NCBI RefSeq assembly: GCF_021462225.1
Contig: NC_061804.1
Location: 39,287,475 to 39,351,474 of the forward strand
Origin: Girardinichthys multiradiatus
Taxonomy: Eukaryota; Chordata; Actinopteri; Cyprinodontiformes; Goodeidae
DNA: 64,000 nucleotides
Direction of reading: 5' to 3'
Shown: positions 23,101-35,100 of the stretch, piece after piece
Numbering within the stretch: position 1 is the stretch's first letter
Layout of the letters: each line of letters opens with the position of its first letter
Made by a program: the position numbers and the translations under genes
The notes under the pieces: model-generated
Seen by the model: only the letters and a program-made list of their open reading frames with translations
Database searches by the model: none
What the model was told of the DNA's origin: nothing

Positions 23101-26100
23101 CAGACCAACAATTTCACAGTTCTGAAGGGGCCAGCCCAATCTTAAAGATTCTTCAGTTTATACAGTAAATATTTGAGTTTGTAAAAAAAAAAAAAAAAAA
23201 TGCAGACAGCTGTTTTGTTGAAAAGCCAAGAGTTCATTTTTCTTCATAATGTGAGGTGTTCCCAGTGCATGAAAATAAAAACATTTCTAAGCTTTACTCA
23301 CGTCTTTAAACACACTGCTATCATTTTGAACATTTATTACCAAGTAGCAGCACTACTGAGGGAACTATCATTGGTAAAGTCCACTGATCTATTCTGCCAA
23401 TTGACTCAACCCATCCAATCTGTTCTAGTGGCAGGAAATGATGTGTGTGGAGAATAACACTGCAGTGGTCCTGGTGTGGTGTTACATTAAACCATCATGC
23501 CCTCTATCCTTGAAGCCAGCTAACCCTTACAAACGTCGGCCAGTACAAAGTGTAATAACGGCAGGTTGACTTCAACATAGAGAAGGTGCTCAGGTTGCTC
23601 ATTCATTTTTTGTGAAAGAGGCTATTGACCACGTAAATCTACTCCACACAAACTCCATATCAAAAATCCTGAATTATTCCGTTGTTCTAGTAAAAGGACT
23701 TTTAGAATCTGTAGCAGCATATCCTGCCTTTAGGGCTAACAATATATTCAGAGATGTTCATGCATTCTTTAAAACAAGATGGTATAAAACTGAATTCTGC
23801 ACACATTCCAAAGGGATTGCCAAGAAAGAAAATCTTGCATTTCCTGGTCTGGCCTGCCTGTATTTTGAATCTATCCTCAACAGAGAATGTGTGTGATAAT
23901 TCACGTGTTGCATACCTTAATGTTTGTTTTAAAGAAAAACTGACCAAATTAAAACCCAAATGCTCACATTACAAAGTGCAAGACTATATTTAGATAACTT
24001 TACAACACTAAAATGTAGAAATAGATGTATAATAATATAAATAGGAATGCTTTGGGCTCGTACTGTCTGCAGTTAATGTTAAAGTAAATGTGGCAGTAAC
24101 TTGTTTTAAGTCAGCATTTTTGATAAATTAACTTTTTTCTGTTGGCATTATAAATTCTCCTGTTAAGATTTCGTGTGGGTTTCTTACATTTATTTAGCAC
24201 TTGTTTGATGTGTTTTTCTTTTTGGCAGATTTTTACAAGAGTGAAGTCATTCGAGACTCACTGGTGAGTACACTTCACCTTCCCGTCTGTATGCTGTTAT
24301 AGTTTCAATATGATAAACCTTTGGTTCATTTTGTTACAGCAAAGAAAGAACACGAGCTCTGTGCGTTAGTGCACGTGCCAGCAGAACCCACTGAGAAATT
24401 GTCAGTCATGGACTCATTTATTCTGTCAGTTCTATAGCCTTCTATCTAGCGTTTTTGTATTGTTTTAAAGACGGCTAAGTTTTAGCAGCTGAGCTAAACA
24501 ACAGCCATCATGAAAAGAACTGAGTGTGATTTACACTGTCTATTTATTGGGCTTTAGGCATTAAGTAGATGCACAGATGATTTGTCTATATGGTTGTCAT
24601 ACCACTTTGGCTGTTCTCATATCTATCTGGATGACAGATGCTGGTCTGCGTGAAGCACAGAAGCAGCCAAAAGCAAAGTGAAACATTACTGTTAGATTTT
24701 ACTGCTGAGTCATGTGCTGACCTTAGCTGGTGTCTGTGCACACATCACTGTTCCTTACTCCGTCCTCCTGTCATGTCTCATCCTCACAAGCTTTTGTTTA
24801 ATTTCATGTCCTTGACTCTCTAGAGAACTGTTTCCTGTTGGTCTTCCTGTTTTCAGTGCATCTCTGTTGCTGACCCCTCCGGTTTCTTTGCTAGACTTTT
24901 GAATCCTCCCATTTCTGGGATTTTGTTTCTCAGATTTTTTTAAGAAGTTTGTTCTTGCAAATGACCCAGAGTAGCAGAGTTTCTTCTCTCTGTTGGAGGA
25001 AAATCATTGATGTAAATGACCTCAGTAGTGTCTTCTTTAACTACTTGACATGCTGGTATTTAGGAAGGTCAGAGCTTCAGCATAAACTCAAGTAGGACTC
25101 AGCCTTTTGGGTTAATGTATATTAGAGCAATGCGATTGCTCTGCAGTGTGTAGCATCACATTTCAAATATAACAGAAACGTTTTTGACCTTTAAATTTTT
25201 ATTAATTTCTTTGCCATGTGCTTGTTTTTACCTTTTAACCACAACTATTACATTAATAAAAAATCAATAAACCAGTTGGTATTTACATCAGATTGGCTCT
25301 ATTCAGCCAGGATGATTTAATTCTGGCTCTGATTCTTGTTGTGTTAGCTGGTACCAGATTCCAGGTGTGTGTTTTATGTGTCCCAGAACCCAACTTGGCG
25401 GAGCCTGGACTTTGGTATGCTCCCAGACCTTCTGGACACTTCAGTGTCCTGCTTCGTGGTGAGGATCTGGGGAGGACAGGAGGACCAGTACCAGCTTCTC
25501 ATTGAATGGAAGGTCAGCTTGGATGGGCTCAGATACACAGGACAGCAGGTCAGCAACCTTTTAAAACAACATGCATACTTAGAGAAGATGTGTACACAAA
25601 AAGACCGCTTGGTTGGATCACAGTATCCATCAAGCACCCCACTATAATATCTCTGGTAACAGCAGTTGCAACAATGAGCTGCTGTAGCAGCCAATCCTCC
25701 AGGGTGTTCACTGGTGGTCAAAATGTGTGCACACAGCAAACAGTTGGTCCTGTGAAGGTTTTAACCTTGAACTGAAAGCTGATTTCCACTTGGTTGTTGA
25801 CATTGTGAAAGCAGTCAAATACATAATATGGCAGAGATAAACATGGCTTATTTAAAAATGTCAAATTAATGATTAAAATAATGACAACCACAAACTTAAA
25901 CATGTTTTGGGAAAGTTTTATGTGATCAACATAAATTACTGCATCGTTGTGGAGTGGAAAGAGAAGGACACATAGGCTTGTATTTTTTAATGAATGAATG
26001 TCTTTACTGTCATTACACAAGTATAACGAAACTGAAAGTGCAGAACTCAAGATGCATGAACAAAAGTAAAACACATAATTTAACATGTCATAAAAACAGC

Positions 26101-29100
26101 AATAAATTACTAAGACAACAAACCCTTCAGTCAGGACACAGTGTAGCTGCTAAAGAGCTTGTCCAGAGTTTAGTGTGTTTATGGCTCTGGGCTTGAAACT
26201 GTTCTTTAGTCTGTTTGGTTTGGTTTAATGTGTCCTGTACTGTGTCTTGTTAGTTCAAACAGGTGATGTCCAGGGTGGAGGGGTTTCTGACAGTGTGTAT
26301 TGCCTTTCTGAGACAGCGTACAGAGACAGGCGTACAGTTACTCCAGTGACCACAGGGGACAGCCGGTAATCTGGGCTGTGGTGATGACCCTCTGGAGTGC
26401 TTTCCTGTCTGCAGCCAGGCAGCTGGAAAACCAAACGCACAAGACAGCAAGTCAGAAAGCTATCAATGGAGCTCCGGTAGAAGGCCACCAGCAGTCTCTG
26501 TGGGAAGAAATTATTCCTTAGGACTCTCTGGAAATAGTCTCTGCAGTGCCTTCTTGATGATAGCTATAGTGTAGGTGCGCCAGGTCAGGTGCACGCCCAG
26601 AAACCGGAAGTCAGAAACCCTCTCCACACAATCCCCTCCATTGATCAGTGGCTGAATGACTGTGTTCTTCCTCCTGTCCACCATCATCCCTCTTTTAGCT
26701 GTGTTCAGGAGGAGGTTGTTCACCCTCCACCACTATGACAGCTGCTGCACCTCCTGTCGATAGGTGGTCTCATCCCCCAGAGAAGAGTCCCACTAAAGTG
26801 GTGTCATCCACAAATTTAATAATGGTATTCCTGGGGTTTGAGGGGGTGCAGTAATGAGTGTAGAAGCTGTAGAGCTGTGGAATCAGCACACAGCCCTTGG
26901 GAGACCTGGTGCTCAGACTGATTGCTGAGGAGAGGTTGGGGCCTTTGTCAGGAAGTCCAGAACCCACATGCAGATGGAGAGGGACACCCCCAGGTCCATC
27001 AGCTGGGTCACCAGTCTACTGGGGAAAATGGTGTTGCACACTGATGCCTGGTTCACACAGCAGGATTTTTATGCCAAGTTTTGAACCGATGTCCGCCTTC
27101 TGATAAGCCCCGATCATCGTGACGGCTCTTAAGATAATCTTATGAGATATTCCTGCTCTGTGTGGTGTATGAAGAGTGATCTAGTCTGCTCAGAAGGATG
27201 TCGGGACCGCTCCAACCTCAAATCGGGGATACTCAATATGTTGGATTGTCTTGGCCCGTTATCTTACCGTGTAGGGTGTTCCATGAAGACAAACGAGCAC
27301 ACAGCCTGTTGAACGTGACGTGTAGCGAGGTCACGGAGATACAGAGGGGAATGACTCTGAACTCACATTTGATCTTCAAAGGTTTTGCGAGATTTCCCAT
27401 CTCCCGTTTGTGATTGAAATCTGTTCGTGTGTTCAATTCAATTCAAAGATACTTTATTGATCCCCGAGGGGAAATTAGAATTCCAGTACAACCCATCCAA
27501 ACATACATCATGACACAAGACAAGGAGGGGACGGGTCACCGAGGCTTTGCTGCCCACTCACAGGCGCTGCCCTTGTTAGATGAGAAAAGAGGCCACATTA
27601 GGTAAGTAGAGGGGAAAAAAAATCATATTTCACACTTTATCCTTAGCAGGATACAGTTTGAGATTGTAAAAAACCTCAGCACATAGAAGCAACAAGTTGA
27701 CAAAACAACATCATGCCGGGAACGGTTAAGGTGGTGTGAGGGGTGCATATGTTTATCTTGAGCATGTGTGTGTGTGCAAGTGAGTGTGTGCAAGTAAGTC
27801 CATGAAGCACTGCCCCAGAGGCCATTGTCCTTGATGGTACGTTGGAATGTTCATCAACCGGCCACAAAGTTCTGAGCAGGTCCTCAGGGAAGGGAGGGGG
27901 GGCAGAGGGAGCAGAGCGTCATGTTTACATAACTTCCCGGAGAAGTTGAAGATAGCCAGCCATCAAGGCCGTGCAGGGGAGCCAGATTCAGAAAAACAAC
28001 AATTATTTGGGTTAGGCTGACTCTTAATTTTCCGTCAGCCTTGAGAATCTCGCTGATGCTTCTCAAAGGCGAATCCAAATAGCCAAATTCCTGGTCTTTC
28101 GCCAGATCCGAGCGAACAACTTTCTCCAAGATTTATTCCATTTCACCCCTGAGTCCAGGAACCGCAACCTGCCTGCGATCCTGTGTAAGGATCACATCCA
28201 GTCTGCGATTCAGCTCACGTAACATCTCAGTCTGAGTGCTGATCGATCTGAAGATCCCATCATACATGCCAGGCAGCCTCACAATGGCCAGAACAGCTGC
28301 TGACATTCTCCGAATTTCTCTATATGCCAGGTAACCGCTGACTCCAAAAAGCAGAAATCCTGATATCAAACATCCAATTATATACATATCTTCCACGTCC
28401 TCGACTGACATTATCGACAGACACACAATCCTCCACTTCTGCCGGGAGTCCATCGTGTATCCGGAGAAAAATGTCCCGTCCGGGCAAGTGGGCTCTCGCG
28501 ACACCTGTCTTCTCGTCGAGAACATTTGATCAATTGCATTGAGAGACCAGCTGACCAAATCCATATTTTGGAAGAATTTGGAAGATGTGCAAAAAGAGGC
28601 TCCAAAAAAAAGACAAGACACAGAGCTGAAGCAGGGCAGATATGGGAGGGGTGCGGGAGACCTCCACCGAGAGCAGGCCGTGTGGCTGGACACCACAAAC
28701 TGTAGGACCAAACCTGCTACACCCATGATTTCTTTTTTATCGTCACGTGTGGGGCCTCTCAGGCTAGGCTAAAGTCTAGCATATCTCCCCTGCTGATTAA
28801 GGTGGGACAGAGCAGTATGGAGAGCTGTGGCGATGGAATCTTCTATGGACCTCCTAGAGCTGTAAACAAACTGGGGGGGAGCCAGGAAGTGATACGGGCC
28901 TGAACAAGCTTTTCAAAGCACTTTATTCTGATGGGAGTACAGTAAGTACTGCAGGGCAGTAGTCTTTCAGGCCACTGGTCGTGGGATGATGTTGGAGGGC
29001 TTTTAGCATTGGAGGATGGCAGCATGCTCAAGGACCCATTGAAGATGGTTATTTTTTTGCTAAATAACTTAATCTCACTCAGACTGGAGAGTAAAAATCT

Positions 29101-32100
29101 GTGAGCTTCAGTCTTCCCTCAAGTTCTCAAGGAGGTTCCTGACTTTGACTGACCCATTCACTAGGTACTAGCAGCATTCATTTTTCCAACTTTTTGAAAG
29201 TATGTTGACAGAGGTGAAGAGAGTGGGGAAAGGAAGGGCATCAACAGGCCAGGATTTGATCCAGCAAAAGCCTGCGTTGAGGACTAAGGCCTTGGAACAT
29301 GGGTTGCGTGCTAAACCCCCTGCACCACTAGCGTTGGGTCCTGATCTACACCTTTTCATTGCAGCTCTGTATGAAAGAGAAATCTCCACCCAAATCTCAA
29401 GACTTTTGCAGCGTCTATCAGATTTTCTTCCAGGATTGTCTTGTATTGGCTCCATCCATCTTCCCATCAACTCTGACCAGCTTCCTTGAGACCGTAGAAG
29501 AAAAGCACCCCACAGTATGATTGCTGCCACCACAGTGTTTTAATATGGGAATGGGAAAAAATGATCATGGTAAAATGGGAGACATGCAGTATTTTTGCAT
29601 GTTGGTCAAAATGTAATTCTGCTTTCATCTGACTAGACCACCTTCTTCCTCATACTGGTTCTGTCTCTTTCTAGACTTGTAGTGAACTGAAAATGGGATC
29701 TCGCATAGTTTTCTTTAAACGATGGTCTCCTTATTGCCACTCCTCAATAAAGGCGTGATTAGCACAGTATGTGTACAGAGGATTTGTTTCTCCCACCTAA
29801 GTTGTGGATTGCTGCTACGTTGGACCTCTTGGCAGCTTCTCTGAATAATGCCAGTTTATCTGGACAGCTATGTGTTCGTAGGTTTGCAGTTACATTATAT
29901 TCTTTCCATTTTTAGATGATGGATTGAATCATTCCCAGTGAAATGTTTGGGCAATTTTTTACAACCTAATTCTGCTTTATTTAGGCGCATCAGAGTAATG
30001 GACTGAATATAAATACACTTCAGACTTCTCAGGATTTGATGTGGAATAAAATTAGAGATCCTCATATAATCTTTTTCTTCCACTTCACAGTTATGCATGA
30101 CTTTGTGTTGATCTGTCACATAAATTCCTACCACCTTTTGCAAGGCCATGTTATTTGGTACATTAGATGTGTATCTGACGTAAACTCCAGTAAGTATTGT
30201 TTTCCTTATTTAAATAGTTCTCCGAAATTGTTTCCAAATAAGGCCGCGCCACTGTGTCTCTGGATGCTCTTATAATCTTATTTTTCCTTTACATTAAAAT
30301 ATTGTAACCTTTTTTATCTTAAGTTTAAATGCTAACATGTGTAGATCCATAGATGAACCGTTTTTGCTGTCAGTACCTTTGAGAAGTGTTCCTAGCCCCA
30401 CACAGAACAGTGTCTGTTTTTAATAAAGAACTGTCTGTGGCTCTGTACCTTTTTTTTATAATATATTGAATGGTCACGATCTCGAAAGCTCATTTGATAG
30501 TGGTTTTAAATTATTTTCGGATTGTTACATTATTGTTTAATTTATACTAGATATAAGGTCCTGCCTATTTTTCTCTCTCAGAAATAGGGTTGCAAATCCT
30601 ATGTTTTCCACTATAGTAAATCCTATATTCCTCTCACTGTCGAGTACCGTAAATTCTGTTAAGTAATAAATCCTACATTTCTGCATTCCTTTCTTATTTT
30701 ATGCTGCAATAAATCTAATGTTCCTAAATGTGAACAAGACAATATGAGGGCAGCTCACTGCTTTCTTTTATTCACATCAGGAAAAAGATTTTTGGTTAAT
30801 GTTTTAGGAATTAAAATGCACAAAACCCATTTATTTCTGTTAATTGCCTTTTACAGTACACAGCAAATACCTAAAAATTACATTGAAATGATCAAAATTC
30901 TGCCCTTTTTCCTTTCAGACAAATCCAGCCAGCAGCGATAAAGTAATATTTTGGTACTTCTCTCAAGTGTACTAATATTACAGCATTGTTTGACCTTTCA
31001 TATTCAGTGGGGAGAACAAGTATTTGATAAACTGCTGATTCAGGAGGTTTTCCCACTTTCAAAGCATGTAGAAGTCTTTAATTTTCATCATAGGTACTCT
31101 TCAACTGTGAGTGACAGAATCTAAAACAAAGATCCAGAAACTCACATTGTGTGATTTTTTTTCAGTACTTAATTTGCATTTTATTGCTTGACATAAGTAC
31201 TTGATCACCTAACAACCAGTAAGAATCCTGGCTTGCTAGGGCCTTTTAGGTCTTCTTTAAGAAGCCCTCCTGTTCTCAACTCATTACCTGTATAAACTGA
31301 ACCTGTTTGAACTCATTATCTGTATAAAAGACACCTGTCCACACACTCAAACTCCAACCTCTCCACAATGGCCAAGACCAGAGAACTGTGTCAGGACATC
31401 AGGGATAAAATAGTAGACCTGCACAAGGCTGGGATGGGCTACAGGAAAAGGGTTTGGGGAGTCAACTGTCTGCTTCTAGATCTGAATGAAGCGTGTTACT
31501 TGACTCTGTGTGTTTAAGAGTTTTGAACACTGAATAAGAGGAAAATCAGTCCTAAAATACCTCAGAACAACCCCTTATGTTTTGCCATTCCTTCACAGTG
31601 GGACTTTCTTCAAAGCTCATAAACGGATAACTCAGTTTCATGCACTTCCAGATGTCTGTCATACTTTGTTCTCTCTGACTTGGTCCCTATATTCAGCCTC
31701 TAAACCCTCGCTGTGCCCACAGATTCGATCCAGATACCCAAATGAAATCATATTTGGACTGAACGATGGCTACTATGCAGCTGACTTTGATCACAAGGTC
31801 TGACGTTCTGACTGTTTTTCAAAGATTTTGCACAATTAGGAAACAACCAATCCTAATGTCAGTAGTTCCATTTCTATGTCGCATAACTTTGGTATTAAAC
31901 ATTTGGCTGTTTCAGGATCCGTCTGAGCGGAAGAACCACAGCCTGCTCCAGGTCGATCAGAGTTCAGTCAGGAACTCCTACAGTGTTTTCTCTCTGCTCA
32001 GGTAAGAGTCCTGCCACTCAGTGGCATTACATCCAGTTATCGCTGATCACATATACTTTTCATTTATTTCAAAGGCATCCTCCCAATGTGGCAAAAAACT

Positions 32101-35100
32101 TACTGAAGACATCCCCCTCTATTGGGCCAAATAAACCCGGATCCACTTGTTTGTCATTTTAAGTGACTGGACTTTCTTCCTGTAGCCTGGTATTTGTATG
32201 TTAGGCATTTTCCGTCCAGCAGATGGAGCCAATATAAAAGCTAACAATAGTAAGCCCTGGTAAATGAAGCTTGTTGCATCTAACCTGATATGAGATGAAA
32301 GAACCCGCAATTTACATCGTGTTTACTGGGCAAATGCAAAAAATGTCCGAGATTTTCACCACCTTATCTATATGCTAGCGCCACAACAGAGATGGAAAGC
32401 AGGGTTAAAGTATTTGGGAAATGTTACCTTAGACCTGCCATGTTACACCACCAGAAGGCGACAGAGAAAAGCTCTGAGAAGGGGAGCCCTGGTACAGTCA
32501 TTAAGGACATGAGCCATAAGAAACCCCTGGGATTTGTTGACAAACAGGTTTGTTGCTCCACAGCTATATTTAAATGTGGTAACATGTAAACACTACTTTC
32601 TGAATCCTCAGGGCTCTCCCTAAGGGAAACCCTGTGTTAGCTGGAGTCTGATCATATAACAGCATAATCACATCCAGTTTGCCCATGGAAATGTATATCT
32701 GGATGGTTTTACTTAGACACTCGTAAAATACGATCAGGGTCCTATCATTAGGAGAACTGTGAAATCTTCCACAAACATTTTCCCTCTTTAGGGGGGTCGG
32801 CTATGCATCACAGGACTTTGTAGTATCAAGGAAAAAGGAATTATGCCAAAGCCTGCTGAACCTTCGCAGTGCTCCTTTATTATTGAAGTGGTCATGGTTT
32901 ATGTTTATATCAGCCCAGACCATTGCCCTCCTAGGAGCTCACAGAAAGAAAAAAAAAAGCCCAGTTTGAGTCATAACTTTTCTGACCTCTGCTCTTACGT
33001 TTTCTATTATTGCAGCCTTCAATCACATCCTCTTCCTTGTATCAGTGCCTTGGGGGACTCTACAGAGTTTAACACGCTTATACAGAACTCCCTTCCTCCA
33101 TCACACTGCTCTGCCTGCAGCTCCTCTCCCCCCTGTCATAGGTTTTACTTGGCTTAATGTGTTCTTATACACATGGGCTTTTAATATATACAGTAGAATG
33201 ATTAATTATACATTGTATACTCCAACAGGATTCGCCTCTAAACCATCGCCTGATATGCAGAACTGCGGTTAAGTTTTTGACCCTCAGTCCTCCACATTCT
33301 TCAAAGTACGTTAATGTTCCGTACTGTACGGCTTGTGGATACATGCAGTGTTTTCTTATAGTATTTTATGTGATAGACCAACGCAAAGTCTTTGCATAAC
33401 AGTGAAGTGGGGGAAAAATGATGTGGTTTTCATAATTCTTTAAAATAGAAATCTGAAAAGTGTAGCATGCATTTGTGTTCAGTGGCCCTGAGGTAATACA
33501 TTGTTGAACCAGCTTTTGCTGCAATTACAGCTACAAATGAATTGGGGCATGTCTCTACCAGCTTTGCACATCAAGAGACTGAACTTTTAGCCCTTTCTTC
33601 TTAGCACAGTCATGTAGGATTTAGCATTTTTTTATGTCTTGCAACAGATTCTCAATTGAAATCAGGTCTCGACTTTAACTGGACTTTTCTGACATAAACA
33701 TGCTTTGGTCTTAATGAATACAACTGTATGTTTTAGAGTCTAACCCATTCCATTATTGCCTTGGCAAGGGCTGCACAATATTAGAAAATCACGTTATTAG
33801 GGATACTATTGATAAAAATATTAAAATAACCATATCAGTGGTGATAAATAGCTTCTTTGTTGGTCATTTGTGCTTCCACACTCTGGGAGATTGCTAGCAT
33901 CATGGCCACTATAATCTGTGTCCATTGTGGACATCTACTCCAGGATGACTCCATCCACCAGATTGTCTTTTAAATTCTCAAACAAAGTATGAACTCTTAA
34001 CACATATAAATAACAAATAAGCCATAAATTATGGCATTTAGACTCCTCGATATTGCGATATGAAATATATTCGTGATTTTTGTGCAGCTGTAGTTCAAGT
34101 TGTATGGTTAGGGTTGTTGTTCTGTTTATACTTCAATCCATCCCATTAACTCTCACCAGCTTCCCTGCCACAGCTGAAGAAAAGCATCCCTACAGCATGA
34201 TGCTGTGTTAAATTTTGGTCTCACCTGATGTTTCTATATATTTGCTCCGTCCCCTTGCAGCAAACTGCAAACGGGACTTTTTACGACTTTCTTCAGTTTG
34301 CCACTTTTCAATAAAGGCCAAATTTATACATTACATGAATAATAGCTGACAGATTATCCCATTTGAGCTGCAGATCTTTGCAGCTCCTCCAGTTACCATG
34401 GACTACCAAGCTGCTTCTCTGATTAATGTTCTCCGTGCGAGGCCTGCCCGTTAAGATGAATTGCAGCGTCTTGGTAGGTTTGCAGTAATGCCATGCTCTT
34501 TACATTTTCAGATGATTGATGGAACAGTCCTCCTTTGCCCTGTTCTTTAAGTGTCTTTACATCTTTCTCCCTGACCTGTCTGGCGTGTTACTTGGTCATC
34601 ATGATGCTGTTAGTTCACTAATGTTCTAACAAAGTTCTGAGGCCTTCACAGAATACCTGAATTTATACAGCGATCAATCACTAATTAGGTGCCATCTGAA
34701 GGCAAGTAGGTAGACTGGATATTATTTGGGTGTGTCCGAGTAAAGAGTGCTTGAAGACATGTTCAAACCAAACTTTTCAGGTTTTTATGTGGAAAGAAAA
34801 TGAAAACCATTTTTTTTTTCTCCCACTTCATAAGTGTTGTGTCACATAAATCCTAATTAAGCATTTAGTTTTGTTGTTGTAAATTGACAAAAGGAGAATA
34901 AGAGGTGTGAATACTTTGTTACATATTACTTTTCTCTAAACTTGTGACGTGGGATTCAACAATTCCTTGAAATACGACGAAGAATAATGTTACGGCCTGA
35001 TTATATTTTCCCTTATTCATACTGCAAGTATGGACCCTTAGACCATTCAAGAACAGAGATGTTTGCCCACAGGGGGACACCTGCATTGCTGGATTTGGCT

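Larger units (their letters stand above)
21653..23335 (+). mobile_element. Degenerate Tc1-like relic F (outer element)
   Basis: Begins CAGTTGTGTTCAAAATAGCA after a TA and ends with the decayed mirror CACTGCTATCATTTTGAAC near 23313-23331. The + strand interior shows broken transposase: [19 protein letters not shown] near 22260-22310 (first catalytic Asp region) and, after the nested element, AGAAGAGGTCATGTTG at about 23042, which continues the same gene. Many stops and frameshifts. It is interrupted at 22490-23026 by a second Tc1 derivative. Confidence 0.72.
27047..28799 (-). mobile_element. Foreign insertion within LINE R1, unclassified
   Basis: Sequence matching the LINE stops near 27046 and resumes near 28800. 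The inserted DNA has two parts: 27047-27431, which begins with CCTGGTTCACACAGCAGGAT and resembles a hAT-type non-autonomous element, and 27432-28780, a - strand retroposon-like unit. The 3' end of the second part reads CCTCGGGGATCAATAAAGTA then TTGAATTGAATTGAA, that is, a polyadenylation signal plus short tandem repeats as in LINE-mobilised sequences. The second part carries the 197-codon frame at 28133-28726. The boundaries are approximate. Confidence 0.55.
25882..30165 (-). mobile_element. Old Tc1-like relic H, split by a LINE complex
   Basis: The left terminal repeat remains at 25882-25975 (CAACCACAAACTTAAACATG, then TTTTATGTGATCAACATAAA). The body resumes about 29135 and runs to about 30165, where the mirror repeat (CTTTGTGTTGATCTGTCACA) and CTTTTGCAAGGCCATG occur. 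The interior is antisense transposase text with many frameshifts, for example the region 29455-29530. A SINE lies within at 29188-29342 and the LINE complex at about 25976-29134. Confidence 0.68.

Noticed and set aside
25718..26086. 122-codon - strand frame
   Set aside because: It crosses the end of a Tc1 relic and a LINE tail, so it cannot be a single gene.
27768..27795. GT-rich run as a CRISPR-like or satellite array
   Set aside because: Too short and imperfect; a simple GTGTGTGCAAGT run.
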